44,552 nt of DNA from Chloroflexia bacterium (GCA_030446765.1 JAUJMR010000005.1:92548-137099); one strand, 5' to 3'; positions 28,531 through 38,350 are shown, numbered from the stretch's first letter. Notes: generated from the letters alone by a model not told the origin. A program made the numbers and translations.

Positions 28531-28545
28531 TGAGCACGGTGCTCA
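28531..28545. promoter_or_regulatory. 15-bp palindrome after lacI, before binding-protein gene
   Basis: TGAGCACGGTGCTCA is a perfect inverted repeat around one central base. It lies 10 bp after the LacI stop and about 114 bp before the binding-protein start. It could be a weak terminator or an operator of the transport genes. It does not match the operator upstream of lacI. Confidence 0.35.
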
Positions 28546-28555
28546 ACTACCCACT

Positions 28556-29552
28556 TCATAGCGTGCGGCAACTCTCGCGCTCTACGAGGCAGGTGGACAA
28601 CAATACGCGCGAGGAGTCCTGCCGCCGCCGGGCGATCCGGTCGAGCAGCACGCGGACACTCACTTGTCCTATCTCCGTCGCCGGCTGCGCGATCGTGGTG
28701 ATCGCGGGCACGGTAGTGGCTGCTTGCGGGATGTCATCGAAGCCGATGACGGATATGTCTTCCGGCACGCGCAGACCCGCCCGTCGTATCGCCGCCACGG
28801 CACCGATCGCCATCAGGTCGTTGTATGCGAAGACGGCGGTGAGATCCCTGCCTCGTGCCAGGAGCTCGCGCATCGCCCTCTCGCCTCCGGCATACCGGCC
28901 ATCACCACGGGCGATTCCTTCCGGATCGAGCTCGAGTCCCGTTTCTCTCAAGGCTCGCTGGAGTCCCTCGATGCGCCCTTTGCTTGGCCTGATGTCACTC
29001 GGCCCAGCGATGTAACTGATCCGGGTGTGTCCCAGTGCCACGAGGTAGCATCCCGCCAGGTACCCCCTGTTCGTTGTCGACGAGCACCTGGTCGACCGGC
29101 AGATCACCAAGCTCGCGGTCGACCACGACCACCGGAACACCCGCTTGCATGATGCGCCGGACGGGATCGGGACTGTCGCCCGAGGAAATCAAGATCAGGC
29201 CGTCTACCTGCTTCGCGAGCAACACACTAAGGTAGGCATCCTGCTTCGCCTCATTCATGTCCGAGTTGCACAGGATGACACTGTAGCCCTGCTCGAAGCC
29301 TGCGTCCTCGATCGCACGGGCGACCTCGGCGAAGAATGGGTTGGAGTTATCGGGGACAAGCAGCCCTATCGTGTTCGTCTCGCGGCGGCGCAGGCTGCGC
29401 GCGAGCAGGTTCGGCCGGTAGCCAAGTGCATCGATCGCTACCCGGACACGCGCCTGCGTCTCGGGCTCGACGGGGCGCGTGTTGTTTACGACGTGGGATA
29501 CGGTGGTGACCGATACCCCAGCGTGGTGCGCGACATCTCGGATGGTTGCCAC
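28556..29552 (-). pseudogene. LacI-family transcriptional regulator, one frameshift
   Basis: A LacI/GalR regulator: N-terminal helix-turn-helix IRDVAHHAGVSVTTVSHVVN, hinge DALGYRPNLLARSL, and a periplasmic-binding-protein-like effector domain (TIGLLVPDNSNPFFAEV, VFAYNDLMAIGAVAAIRRAG, VPEDISVIGFDDI). The frame shifts at about 29060 in a G run between VLVDNEQG and YLAGCYLVALGH. GTG 29552 is preferred: the upstream TTG at 29582 lies inside the operator. It should control the adjoining sugar-transport genes and itself. If the indel is real, the regulator lacks its effector domain. Confidence 0.85.
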
Positions 29553-29577
29553 GTATACCCCCGTTCCCAGCGGACCG

Positions 29578-29591
29578 CGCAAACGTTTGCG
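29578..29591. promoter_or_regulatory. LacI-type operator
   Basis: CGCAAACGTTTGCG is a perfect 14-bp palindrome with the central CG typical of LacI/GalR operators. It lies directly at the predicted transcription start of the lacI gene, so the repressor should block its own transcription. I found no second copy of this exact sequence in the window. Confidence 0.75.
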
Positions 29592-29599
29592 TGTGGAGC

Positions 29600-29628
29600 A
29601 GTATAGAAATACCTCCCCACAAAGTCAA
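29600..29628 (-). promoter_or_regulatory. Promoter of the lacI / sugar-transport unit
   Basis: On the minus strand TTGACT (29628-29623) and TATACT (29605-29600) are separated by 17 bp, near-consensus for the housekeeping sigma factor. The predicted start at about 29593 falls at the edge of the operator palindrome. Confidence 0.7.
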
Positions 29629-29655
29629 GCGTTGCCGACGAGCGGGGTGGTTGTT

Positions 29656-29780
29656 ATACGGACCCCGGCAGAACGGTGGGGGATCTGTCATTCCGAGCGT
29701 GCGAGGAATCCGTGGTACGAACTACGGATCCCTCACCGCGTTTGGGATGACATGCCTCATCATTCAAACGGATCGCGTAT
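29656..29780. repeat. 125-bp dispersed repeat, copy 2
   Basis: This copy aligns gap-free with 19841-19965. The core shows the palindrome arms TGTCATTCCGAGCG and CGCGTTTGGGATGACA. It lies between the promoter of the lacI gene and the end of the amylase gene. The most conserved parts are the arms and the terminal GATCGCGTAT. Confidence 0.75.
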
Positions 29781-29893
29781 TACACGAGCGCTTTTCGCGC
29801 TGGCGAGGCATCTCTCGGATGCCCGGGGAAGGGAGCGTTAGCTGGATCATCGACGTGGCCATTGCCGAAGCTCTGGTCAGGCTCGGTAGAAGA

Positions 29894-31798
29894 TCATACC
29901 TCGGTCGTCAGTATCCGCGCGCTGTACGCCGGCATGGGTACGCGTAGCGACCGGCCACCTTTGAGCATCACCTGCTCCCCGGAGAGCGCGTCCAGTAGCC
30001 TCCCTGCATGTCGGAGTCCACCGAACCGCCCGGGTAAATGCACCTCAGCACCAACGGTTTCATCTCTCCAGTTCAGCAACACCAGCACCGGCTCTTCCGA
30101 CTCACCGGTAAAGCGCAGGTAGCCGTACACCGACTCGGCCGGTACCACCTGGATTGGCTCCCACTCGCGCGAGTGCAGGCTCGGCAGATCCTTTCGGAGC
30201 GCGATGAGTTTCTTATGGTAGCCGAGGAGGTTGTAATCGTCGTCCCACGTGATCGGCCCCGCATCGACGTACGGCGAGAATTGCGCGCCCACCTCGTCGC
30301 CCAGGTACACGCACGGGATACCGGGCAGGGTGAGCAGCAGCGCCGTGGCCACGCGGGTGAGTCCCTCGCCGTACCTGGTGATGAACCGCTCGGCGGTGTC
30401 GTTATTGTTCAGGAACCGGAACAGAAGCGCATCCGGATGGTATCCGGTGTCGCCGTTGAGGAGCGCGTCGTGCAAGCGTCGCGTGATGCAATCGGGCTCG
30501 GTGAACACCGACTCCCACGCCGCGTGGCCGAGCTCGTCCGTCCAGTCGTACGCGGCGTCGAAACCTTCGGTGAAGTAATACGGATCGCGGGCACTGGCCT
30601 CCGTGAGCAGGAGAAGGTCGGGCTTGATCCGCTTGAGCTCCCGCCGCCAGCGCGGCCAGAAAGTCGGGCTTCCTCTGCCGGACGCCCCACGCCGCGTCGA
30701 CCCGAAAGCCATCCACGTCGAACTCTCGGACCCAGTAGGAAAAAGCCTCCAGCATCCAGCGCTCGACCTCGCGGTTGTCGTAGTTGAGGTTGGGCAGATA
30801 CGTCCAGTGGAAGTAGTGCGTGGTCTGACCGGTCTCGTCGCGGTCGTAGTAGTCGTAGTACCCGGAGGCGCGACCATGCGCCTCGGCGTCCAGGTGATAG
30901 GGGTGCTGCTCGGATGTGTGGTTCGGCACGAAGTCCATCAGCACCCGGATGCCGTGTTCGTGTGCCTGAACGACCATCTCACGGAACTCAGCCTCGGTGC
31001 CCGCGTCAGGACGGAGCGTGAAGTAGTCGGTTACGGCGTAACCAAAGTTTCCCTCCGGCGTCGCGTTCGCGGGCGAGAGCCAGAGGCGGTCACGCCCAAG
31101 TCCGCGAGATACGGCAATCTCTCGGTAACGCTCCTGAAGCCATCCGGACCGATGTTGCGTAGTATGATGCCGTACACGACGGCCCGATCCACCCAAGCCG
31201 GGTGCTCGGTGTTCTGGTCGACCAGCCTGGTCTCGCCATCGGACACGACGAAGTAGGCGGTGCTCGTGTCTTCGCGCCCGCCCCGATCGACTACCCGCAG
31301 GGAAAGATAGTACTCGCCATCAGTCGTTGGTGGGGTCAGGACGAGACGGCGCGTCGATATCTCCGCACGGTCGAGATCGGCGCCGTCTGGCCCCTGCTGG
31401 TGGAGGGGCGCCGGATTGCCGGTGCGTGCCGTCCACCGGTACTCAACGATCGGTACGTTACCCGCCTCCGATGGTCGGCTACCGCCGCCGTCTGCGACCA
31501 CGCCATCCTCGGTCAACGAAAGCGCGATCTGGGCCGAGGGCCGGTGTCCGAGTCGCACCGAGAGGGTGAGTGGGTCGGAAAGGTGCTCCCGGCCGTCCTC
31601 CGTGCGGCACACTGCCATAACACGGTTATCGCCTTCGTCGAGTCGAACAAGAGCGACGAACGTTTCACCGTTGACCGTGACCGGGTGGGGCGCGTCATTC
31701 ACGCGCAGGTGCAGGGCCGCACACCCCTCCCCCGCGGCGCAACGCCCCGTAATTAGCCGCTCCGAGGACCATACATCCGAATCGCGGTGGTTGAGCAT
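29894..31798 (-). pseudogene. GH13 alpha-amylase-family enzyme, two frameshifts
   Basis: The combined reading gives about 635 residues: an N-terminal beta-sandwich (VNGETFVALVRLDEGDNRV), a linker beta domain, then a GH13 barrel. Motifs are FVPNHTSEQHP (region I), DGFRVDAAWG with nucleophile Asp (II), LLLTEAS with acid/base Glu (III) and FLNNND with the third Asp (IV). The C-terminal domain ends MPAYSARIL. The frame shifts near 31110 (a base lost between VTA and LWLSPA) and back near 30665 (an extra base before WPRWRRELKRI). With FLNNND instead of FLNNHD, it is a somewhat unusual amylase-like enzyme. I saw no signal peptide, so an intracellular maltodextrin-type role is possible. Confidence 0.82.
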
Positions 31799-32178
31799 TG
31801 GCGTCAGGGGAGTACCTGCTTGCTCCGTGTCTATCGAGGACCCTCCGAGGTGGTGCTTCCTGCTCTAAGTTCGCGGACCACGGGGGTAGGCAGTCCACGC
31901 CGCGTGCGCAGCACCTGACCGTGATCGGCAGTGCAGCCGCCCGCGCACCCGCGCCGGCACCATGTGTCCGCACTGCCAATCAGGTGGTCCCGGGAACGGT
32001 TCCCCGCAGTATAGGAGGCCGCACGTCGACGGTCAACTCGGGGCGTGTCCAGCGGACCGCTCCTGGCGTCGGGCGGAGGGCAGGCAAGGTACCTCGTGTG
32101 GGCGCCGCATGAGACTGGGCTATGGGTGGGCGAGCGTCCGACGGCTTCTGGGAGGCTCGTCGGCACCACGGTCCCGCA
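31799..32178. other. Intergenic region, nothing recognised
   Basis: About 380 bp of GC-rich DNA between the amylase start (leftward) and the end of the second Gfo/Idh gene. Apart from a weak inverted pair GGCAGTGC/GCACTGCC (near 31930 and 31975) I see no gene, promoter or RNA structure that I can support. Confidence 0.4.
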
Positions 32179-33197
32179 CTAGGAGATCAACTCCGTCACA
32201 TCTACCTGCGTACCGGTCTCAATCGACTGCAGGCAGGCAGCCACTATGGCGACGCTCTTGATGTTATCGGTGGCGACCGTCTCGGGCGGCTCGCCCGCTT
32301 CGACGGCAACGCGCAGGCTCTCCAGCGTGGCTGCCCGATCCGTGTACGTGAGCTGCTCGAGCTCAACCACTTCTGGCGCCTTCCCCATGCTTGAAACACG
32401 ACTTCCTCGCGTCCGCCGCCGCTTGTCCTCCTCGTAAGCCTGCCTGCCTCTCCGAGCAACTCCCACTCACCATCCCAGGAGGTCTCAACCCCATGCGGCG
32501 CCCAGTCACCATCGTACGTGATGGTAGCGCCACTCTCGAGTTCCAGAATCGCGGCCATAGCAGGGTGGTGGTGGTATGGACTATCCGGCACCCGCCAGCT
32601 TCGAGCGTATATAGTCCGCACATCCTGGCCGGTAACTGCTCGCACAAGATCGAAGTGATGGATCGTCATCCCGGTGATGTAGGGGTGACGCATCTGGTAG
32701 CGGTACGGGAGCGAGGGCCAGAGCGAGCGGGTGTCCCGCCGGCAGGAGATATCGACCTTGTGGAGTGCTCCCAGCGCGCCCTCGCGAACCAGCCGTTGCA
32801 TTGTGCGAGCGGGCGGCCGGTATCGGTAGTTCTGGCTGGCCATCAATATGCGGCCCGTCCTGGCCGCGGTATCGATCAGCAGTTGCGTGTCTTGCACGGT
32901 TGTGGTGAGCGGTTTCTCGACCAGGACATGCTTACCCGCCTCCGGCGCAGCCTGGGCCACTTCGCGGTGCGTCCATTCCGGGGTCACCACCAGCACGGCA
33001 TCCACAGCTGTCCTGGTCAGAGCGTCATCAAGGCTCGCGAAACAATTCTCCTCGGCGATGCCCAACTCTTCGGTTGCCCATAGCCGGGCGGTCGGCGCAG
33101 CGTCCACGACGCCGGCAAGCTCTACACCCGCAGCTTCCATGAGTACCTGGACCCAGCCGCGCCCAAAATCACCGATCCCGACCTGCAGTACACGCAA
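32179..33197 (-). pseudogene. Gfo/Idh/MocA oxidoreductase, frameshifted near the C terminus
   Basis: A second NAD(P)-dependent Gfo/Idh/MocA dehydrogenase, about 338 residues. The Rossmann motif is LQVGIGDFGRGWVQV; the catalytic Lys lies in VLVEKPLTTT; a conserved His-rich segment TGMTIHHFDLVRAVTG follows. The TTG start at 33197 has AAGGAG eight bases upstream. The frame is open to about 32400, then one indel (between GREEVVFQ and APEVVELEQL) is needed to reach the stop at 32179. It stands alone; a role in inositol, glucose-6-phosphate-type or other sugar oxidation cannot be separated from sequence. Confidence 0.82.
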
Positions 33198-33487
33198 CGC
33201 GTCATCTCCTTGGTTCTCGGCGCATCGGACACTGGGTAGGCCCAAACAACCGTACCGGATCAATCTGCCCATTAGCACCAAGATGGGTTATCGCAACAGG
33301 GCTTTCGATGCTTGAGGGGTGGTAGCACTGCTGGTGCCACAAAGGCAAGGCGCGACCAGCCCAGCACGTTCCCTTTCCATACCCAGGTGCGTCCGCCTGC
33401 ACGATGACAGTAGGCAGCCAGGTGCCGAAGACGCAGCATTCATCGCCCCTTCATCAGCATAAGCGTATAAACATCTATTCACCAATA

Positions 33488-33516
33488 TTGATTAACGCAT
33501 GAACGTTGTGTATTGT
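33488..33516 (+). promoter_or_regulatory. Promoter of the vWA-PP2C-kinase operon
   Basis: TTGATT (33488-33493) and TATTGT (33511-33516) stand 17 bp apart in an AT-rich stretch that contrasts with the GC-rich surroundings. The downstream gene starts at 33619 with GGAGGGAG seven bases before the ATG. Confidence 0.5.
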
Positions 33517-33618
33517 TTAGAAGATATTTCTCATCGCTAGCCGGTAAAGGCTGCTAAAGACTGTGTCGGTGCTAGGGGCGATGATGCATTTTTGTGAGAA
33601 GCTGGAGGGAGTGCAACG

Positions 33619-34455
33619 ATGTCGTATGAAGCGGAGATAAGTCGAGTCAACCCGGCATGTCTACTGTTCCTCGTCGATCAGTCCGGCTCGATGGAGGACG
33701 ACTGGTCGGGCGAGCCCGGAAAGAAGAAGGCGGATGGGCTGGCCACCATCATCAATCGCCTCCTGCAGAACCTCGTCCTCAAGTGCGCCAAGTCGGAGGG
33801 CATCCGCGACTACTACCACGTCGGCGTCATCGGCTACGGGGGCAACGTTGGCCCCGCGTTCAGCGGCGAGCTCTCCGGCAGGGACCTTGTGCCGATCAGC
33901 GAGATCGCCAACGCGCCAGCGCGAATCGAAGAGCGCACCAGAAAGGTTGACGATGGTGTCGGCGGACTGGTGGACCAGACGGTCAAGTTTCCGGTGTGGT
34001 TCGACGCCACCGCGAGTGGGGGCACGCCGATGCGCGCGGCACTGAGCTGCGCCGAGGGGATCCTGACTGCCTGGATCTCACAGCATGCCGACGGCTTTCC
34101 GCCCATTGTCATCAATATCACCGATGGCGAGTCCACGGACGGTGACCCGACGCAGGCGGCCGGAGCGGTGACGAGCCTCGCCACCACCGACGGCCAGGCG
34201 CTCCTGTTCAATGTACACCTCTCCGAGCAGCGAGCGGAGCCCATCCAGTTCCCCGACGGTGAGGCCGGGTTGCCCGATCAGTACGCAAAGCTGTTGTTCC
34301 GCATGTCGAGTCCGCTTCCGCCGTCCATGCAGGGTGTGGCGCGGCAGGAGGGCTTCGAAGTCGGGGAGGGCGCAAGGGGCTTTGCCTTCAACGCGGACAT
34401 GGTGAGCGTAATCCAGTTCCTGGACATCGGCACCCGGCCGAGTAACCTGCGATAG
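33619..34455 (+). CDS. vWA domain protein (TerY/YegL-like)
   Basis: A 278-residue von Willebrand factor A domain with an intact MIDAS metal site: D-x-S-x-S as DQSGS (Asp20, Ser22, Ser24), Thr in GGTPMRAAL and Asp in NITDGEST. It has no signal peptide or transmembrane helix and should be cytoplasmic. It is followed directly by a PP2C-like phosphatase and a kinase, the TerY-P triad known from E. coli yegL-yegK-yegI and Ter-linked stress systems, where the vWA protein is thought to be a phosphorylation target or scaffold. The frame is clean. Confidence 0.88.
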   Translation: MSYEAEISRVNPACLLFLVDQSGSMEDDWSGEPGKKKADGLATIINRLLQNLVLKCAKSEGIRDYYHVGVIGYGGNVGPAFSGELSGRDLVPISEIANAPARIEERTRKVDDGVGGLVDQTVKFPVWFDATASGGTPMRAALSCAEGILTAWISQHADGFPPIVINITDGESTDGDPTQAAGAVTSLATTDGQALLFNVHLSEQRAEPIQFPDGEAGLPDQYAKLLFRMSSPLPPSMQGVARQEGFEVGEGARGFAFNADMVSVIQFLDIGTRPSNLR

Positions 34456-34472
34456 AGCCGGGGCCTGCGCCG

Positions 34473-35219
34473 ATGTACGTCGCATCCAACGCGTACTGGT
34501 TGCCGAAAGCCGGCAACAGCGATGAGGAGTATGAGGATGCTTTCTGTATCGAAAGCGAACCCGTTGCACACCGCACCTTCTTCCGGTGCGCCGTCGCAGA
34601 TGGTGAGACCGAGACGTCTTTCTCGGGGTTGTGGGCCGCCATGCTCGTCCGTGCTTACTGTTGCAGCCCGCAGGATGGGCCGAATCTACATGACGAGCTT
34701 CCGCGCCTCCAGGCCGACTGGCGCGAACAGGTCGGGCGGAAACCACTCCCCTGGTATGCCGAACAGAAGGCGCTTCAGGGAGCCTTCGCCGCACTCCTCG
34801 GCCTCACGGTGATGGCTGGTGCTGCCGGCGAGGTCGGCGGACGATGGGAGACTCTCGCCGTTGGTGACAGCTGCCTGTTCCATGTGCGCGGCGCGGAGGT
34901 CATCGGAGCCTTTCCGCTCGACCACGCTGAGGCGTTCAGCAACCGACCGGTCCTCCGGTCGAGCAACGACGGGGGCAACGGTGAGCTAGCCGAGCACCGG
35001 GCGTGTGCCGTGGGCGCCTGGGAGCCGGGAGACACCTTCTACCTGATGACCGATGCCCTGGCGCACTGGTTCCTGACCCGAATCGAGCGGGGGCACACAC
35101 TCCGTCCCCTGCCCAGCCGGCTCGAGCAATCCGAGTTTGCCGGCTGGATAGCCGATCTGCGACGGGTTGGCGAGCTCCGCAATGACGACGTTACCCTGCT
35201 GCGCGTGCACGTGACCTGA
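34473..35219 (+). CDS. PP2C-like protein phosphatase (YegK-like)
   Basis: A 248-residue PPM/PP2C-type phosphatase. Metal-binding positions appear as Asp22 in EEYEDAF, Asp43-Gly44 in AVADGETE, Asp in LAVGDSCLF, Asp in YLMTDALAHWF and Asp-Asp in RNDDVTLL. The start is 17 bp after the vWA gene and the stop is 14 bp before the kinase start, so the three are co-transcribed. It should reverse phosphorylation made by the neighbouring kinase. The ribosome-binding site is weak, suggesting translational coupling. Confidence 0.85.
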   Translation: MYVASNAYWLPKAGNSDEEYEDAFCIESEPVAHRTFFRCAVADGETETSFSGLWAAMLVRAYCCSPQDGPNLHDELPRLQADWREQVGRKPLPWYAEQKALQGAFAALLGLTVMAGAAGEVGGRWETLAVGDSCLFHVRGAEVIGAFPLDHAEAFSNRPVLRSSNDGGNGELAEHRACAVGAWEPGDTFYLMTDALAHWFLTRIERGHTLRPLPSRLEQSEFAGWIADLRRVGELRNDDVTLLRVHVT

Positions 35220-35233
35220 GAATCGGAGGGCGG

Positions 35234-37351
35234 ATGCCACGTCCAGAGCCCGCAGAGTATAACCACTCCATCCAGAGCCCGAAGCTGTGCTTCGCTGACC
35301 CGGAGCTCCGGTCCGGGCTGCCGGAGCTTGATAGCCTTGGGCTACCGCGCGCGGTGTCCGGTGCCTTTGCCAGCGTCTACCGAATGCACTGCGGCCGGCG
35401 GAAGTGGGCGGTGCGATGCTTCCTGCGCGAGTTCACCGACCAGGAACAGCGGTATGGAGAGATCGCTAGGCACCTCGCCACCGCGGGTCTCCCCTACACC
35501 GTTGGCTTCGAGTTCCAGGCAAGGGGCATCAGGGTCGGCGGACGTTGGCACCCCATCCTCAAGATGGAGTGGGTGCAGGGTGAGCCGCTCAACGCTTATA
35601 TTCAGCGGCACCTCCACGACCAAGCCAGCATGCGCCGGCTCGCTGACCGATGGTTGGAGATGATGCGAGCTTTGGGCCGGTCGGGCATTGCACACGGTGA
35701 CCTGCAACCAGGCAACGTCATGGTCGTCAACGGCGACCTGCGACTCATCGACTACGATGGGATGTACGTGCCCGCGCTCTCCGGGCTCCCGAGCCACGAG
35801 GTGGGTCACCGGGATTACCAGTCCCCCAGCCGGAGTGCCTCCCACACCGGCTCCTACCTCGATAACTTCTCCGCCTGGGTCATCTACCTCTCGCTGCTCG
35901 CGTTCAGCGAGGATCCTGGCCTCGGCGCCCACGTCGCCCCGGACGCCGAGCACCTGCTCTTTAGCAAAGCGGACTTCGAACGCCCCGAGTCCTCGAAGGC
36001 GTTCCGAGACCTGCAGCGGCTGCAAGGTCCGGAGATCCAGGCTCTGGTGCCCGTGTTCCGGTCGTTCGTCTCGAAGGACCCGTCGCTCGTGCCGCCACTT
36101 GCGCGCGACATGCATCATCACGGCGCCTCGCCATCAGCCCACACCAGGCCTCTGCCCAGCTGGATCGATGAGCCGCCACCGGTTCGGGCTCCCGCCGCCG
36201 CAGATACGTCCCGGCGTGCGGCAACCTCACCATGGGGAGCGGCCGACTGGATGATGGAGCATCTGCGACACCGCACCATCGTGCCGGTCGACGCGGCACA
36301 GAGCCGGTGGGTTCTATCCTGGCTGATTCCCGTGGCGTGCGCCAGCCTGCTCATTGGCAGCCCATTCACCGCACCTGTCGCCGCCTCGGACGCCGGTGGC
36401 GCGCTCGGGCTTGTGCTGCTCTTGCTACTCGTGCTGCTGATCCGATATCTGACGCTCCCCGATGTCTCCCGGATGCTCGCGGCGTGGATAGAGCTGAGGG
36501 TGGCCGAGATCGCGGTCTGGTTCGCGCGGGATGCTCTCGCGCGGATCGAGGAACGGCAGCGAGCGCTGGGGCCGAGTGGGCAGCGACTGCTCACCAAGCT
36601 CGAAGGCCTGCAGCTCGACCTCGACCACCGCGAACAGGAAGAACTATGCGGACTCGACCGTGACCTAGAGACCACGCTGCAAGGGATCGACGCGGAGGAA
36701 CAGGCGTCCTGGGGTGACCAGCTCACCGAGATCGGGCAGGTGCTGCAAGACCATCAGGACAGATATCTCGTTGCGGCGCTTGCGCGAGCGTCGCTCTCCG
36801 GGGCGAACATCCGCGGCGTCAGCCCGGAGTTGCGACGCCGTCTGGAAGTGAGTGGCGTCAGAACAGCCCTGGATCTGGCCGATATCCGGGATGTGCAGAC
36901 TGGCCATGCCGTCGACGGGCAGGAGTCCCTTATCAAGCCCGCTGAGGCGCGGGCGCTCGAGGACTGGCGATGTGGGGTGGAGACAGGCGCGCGGGAGGGG
37001 ATGCCGAGATCCCTCCCGCCGGGCGTGGTGGGAGGGATCTCGGCGCGGTACAGGAACAAGCGGCGTGGACTGGAACGGCGGCGGTCTAACGCACTCAAGC
37101 GGGCGACGGCCGGCCGGGACGGCACCCGGCGACGCTACGCGCAACGCCGTGCCCGGCTGGCCAGGTGCACCTTGGATGCTCGAGATCGCCTCGAACGGCA
37201 GGAACTAGAGCTGGACCGGAAGAAGGCTGCCTGGGTCGAGACCCTGCGCCGACGGTATGCTGCGGCCGACGTGGCAAGGCAACGACTCGACCGATGTCGT
37301 GCTGTCAGCCCCAGAGAGTGTCTGAGGTCCCTCCTGCGTAGCAACAAATAA
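35234..37351 (+). CDS. Membrane-bound kinase-like protein with helix-hairpin-helix (YegI-like)
   Basis: A 705-residue protein. The N-terminal kinase domain has the catalytic loop HGDLQPGNV (Asp156) and DYDG in place of DFG (Asp173). The usual VAIK Lys position reads AVRCF, with Arg instead of Lys. Two adjacent hydrophobic helices at about 358-380 and 388-407 anchor it in the membrane. A charged helical stretch (about 415-510) follows, with a helix-hairpin-helix-like motif (GVSPELRRRLEVSGVRTALDL, about 530-550) and a strongly basic coiled tail. This matches the YegI type of kinase in TerY-P triads. ATG 35234 has GGAGGG upstream. It probably phosphorylates the vWA partner. The HhH domain suggests contact with nucleic acid or another protein, which is inference. 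Confidence 0.85.
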   Translation: MPRPEPAEYNHSIQSPKLCFADPELRSGLPELDSLGLPRAVSGAFASVYRMHCGRRKWAVRCFLREFTDQEQRYGEIARHLATAGLPYTVGFEFQARGIRVGGRWHPILKMEWVQGEPLNAYIQRHLHDQASMRRLADRWLEMMRALGRSGIAHGDLQPGNVMVVNGDLRLIDYDGMYVPALSGLPSHEVGHRDYQSPSRSASHTGSYLDNFSAWVIYLSLLAFSEDPGLGAHVAPDAEHLLFSKADFERPESSKAFRDLQRLQGPEIQALVPVFRSFVSKDPSLVPPLARDMHHHGASPSAHTRPLPSWIDEPPPVRAPAAADTSRRAATSPWGAADWMMEHLRHRTIVPVDAAQSRWVLSWLIPVACASLLIGSPFTAPVAASDAGGALGLVLLLLLVLLIRYLTLPDVSRMLAAWIELRVAEIAVWFARDALARIEERQRALGPSGQRLLTKLEGLQLDLDHREQEELCGLDRDLETTLQGIDAEEQASWGDQLTEIGQVLQDHQDRYLVAALARASLSGANIRGVSPELRRRLEVSGVRTALDLADIRDVQTGHAVDGQESLIKPAEARALEDWRCGVETGAREGMPRSLPPGVVGGISARYRNKRRGLERRRSNALKRATAGRDGTRRRYAQRRARLARCTLDARDRLERQELELDRKKAAWVETLRRRYAAADVARQRLDRCRAVSPRECLRSLLRSNK

Positions 37352-37528
37352 GCTGGTCCTTCAGTTTCGTGCCGCAATCCCCAGCAGCCGGGCCAACCCC
37401 AACGCGCCTGTTCCAGCGCCGACCCGGTTACGGTCCATGCACACCACGAAGCGTCTCGGCCGGATGCCCCGGATATCGACACCCCAGCCGGCTGCTTTCG
37501 CCCGGGGTGTCGATTCCTCCTCGCCTGC

Positions 37529-38314
37529 CTAGGGGGCCGTAGCGTAGCGCAGCGAACCGGGCGTGGTAAGCATCTCGCCGGTCTCCAGCAGTGTCTTGAG
37601 GCCGGATAAGACCATCGGCCAGCCACCGTAGAGCTCCTCGTTGGCCCCCTGGCGCAACTGGTCGTGGACAACGGTCAGCCGGCATGAGTCGCCGATCGGC
37701 TCGATATCCCAGGTGACCCTCGAAGTCCCCTCGCGTACTACGTCCTCACTCCACAACGCCCGAAAACTCTGGACGAGCCGACGCGGCGGATCGACCTCCA
37801 GATTCTCGCCCTCAAGGATCGCCATGGTCGTGGGTGCCGAACCCCAGCTTGCCTCACCCTTGTAAGTTGATCCGGGCGTCCACTCCGAGATGACGGCCAC
37901 TCCGAAGGTATACTTCCGCCGCATCTCTGGGTCGGTGATCGCCTGCCAGAGGCGCTCCGGAGTCGTCTTTATGTAGATCTCGAACACCTTCTCCATGGTC
38001 TGGTCCTCCAGTGTGTGCTTGAGCTCGCTCAGGGTCGTTACCCAGGGCTCGGCGTACTTGCTCACCCAGCGGTCGTGGACGAGCCGGATTGGGACGGGGT
38101 TCAAAAAGTGCAGCTTCTCCCGCCCCGAACGACGTACGATGACCAGGCCGGCGTCCTCGAGCACACTCAGGTGCTTCATGACGCCGAAGCGCGTCATCTC
38201 CAGATCGGACCCCAGCTCGGTGAGCGTGCGGCCGTCACGCGCGAAGAGCCGGTCGAGCAGGAAACGCCGAGTCGGATCGGCGAGCGCTTTGAACACGCGG
38301 TCATCGTCGGTCAT
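37529..38314 (-). CDS. ArsR-type regulator fused to SRPBCC (AHSA1) domain
   Basis: A 261-residue fusion. The winged helix of the ArsR family is N-terminal (VFKALADPTRRFLLDRLF, GVMKHLSVLEDAGLVIVRRSGR), followed by an AHSA1/SRPBCC lipid- or ligand-binding fold (VFEIYIKTTPERLWQAITDPE, VTWDIEPIGDSCRLTVVHD). Such fusions are thought to sense a small hydrophobic ligand. I chose ATG 38314. The longer reading from TTG 38350 would begin inside the -35 box and has no ribosome-binding site, and ATG 38314 coincides with the predicted transcription start, implying a leaderless message. Confidence 0.82.
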   Translation of the reverse strand: MTDDDRVFKALADPTRRFLLDRLFARDGRTLTELGSDLEMTRFGVMKHLSVLEDAGLVIVRRSGREKLHFLNPVPIRLVHDRWVSKYAEPWVTTLSELKHTLEDQTMEKVFEIYIKTTPERLWQAITDPEMRRKYTFGVAVISEWTPGSTYKGEASWGSAPTTMAILEGENLEVDPPRRLVQSFRALWSEDVVREGTSRVTWDIEPIGDSCRLTVVHDQLRQGANEELYGGWPMVLSGLKTLLETGEMLTTPGSLRYATAP

Positions 38315-38320
38315 GAGCTG

Positions 38321-38350
38321 ATTATCCGTGACTATTTGGTCACGTTTCAA
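38321..38350 (-). promoter_or_regulatory. Promoter with operator in the spacer, arsR-SRPBCC
   Basis: On the minus strand TTGAAA (38350-38345) and GATAAT (38326-38321) enclose an 18-bp spacer that is itself an inverted repeat: CGTGAC, six bases, GTCACG. A repressor bound there would cover both promoter boxes. Autoregulation by the ArsR domain is the simplest reading. Confidence 0.65.

Noticed and set aside
31920..31985. Inverted pair GGCAGTGC / GCACTGCC
   Set aside because: Eight-base arms far apart in GC-rich DNA are expected by chance.
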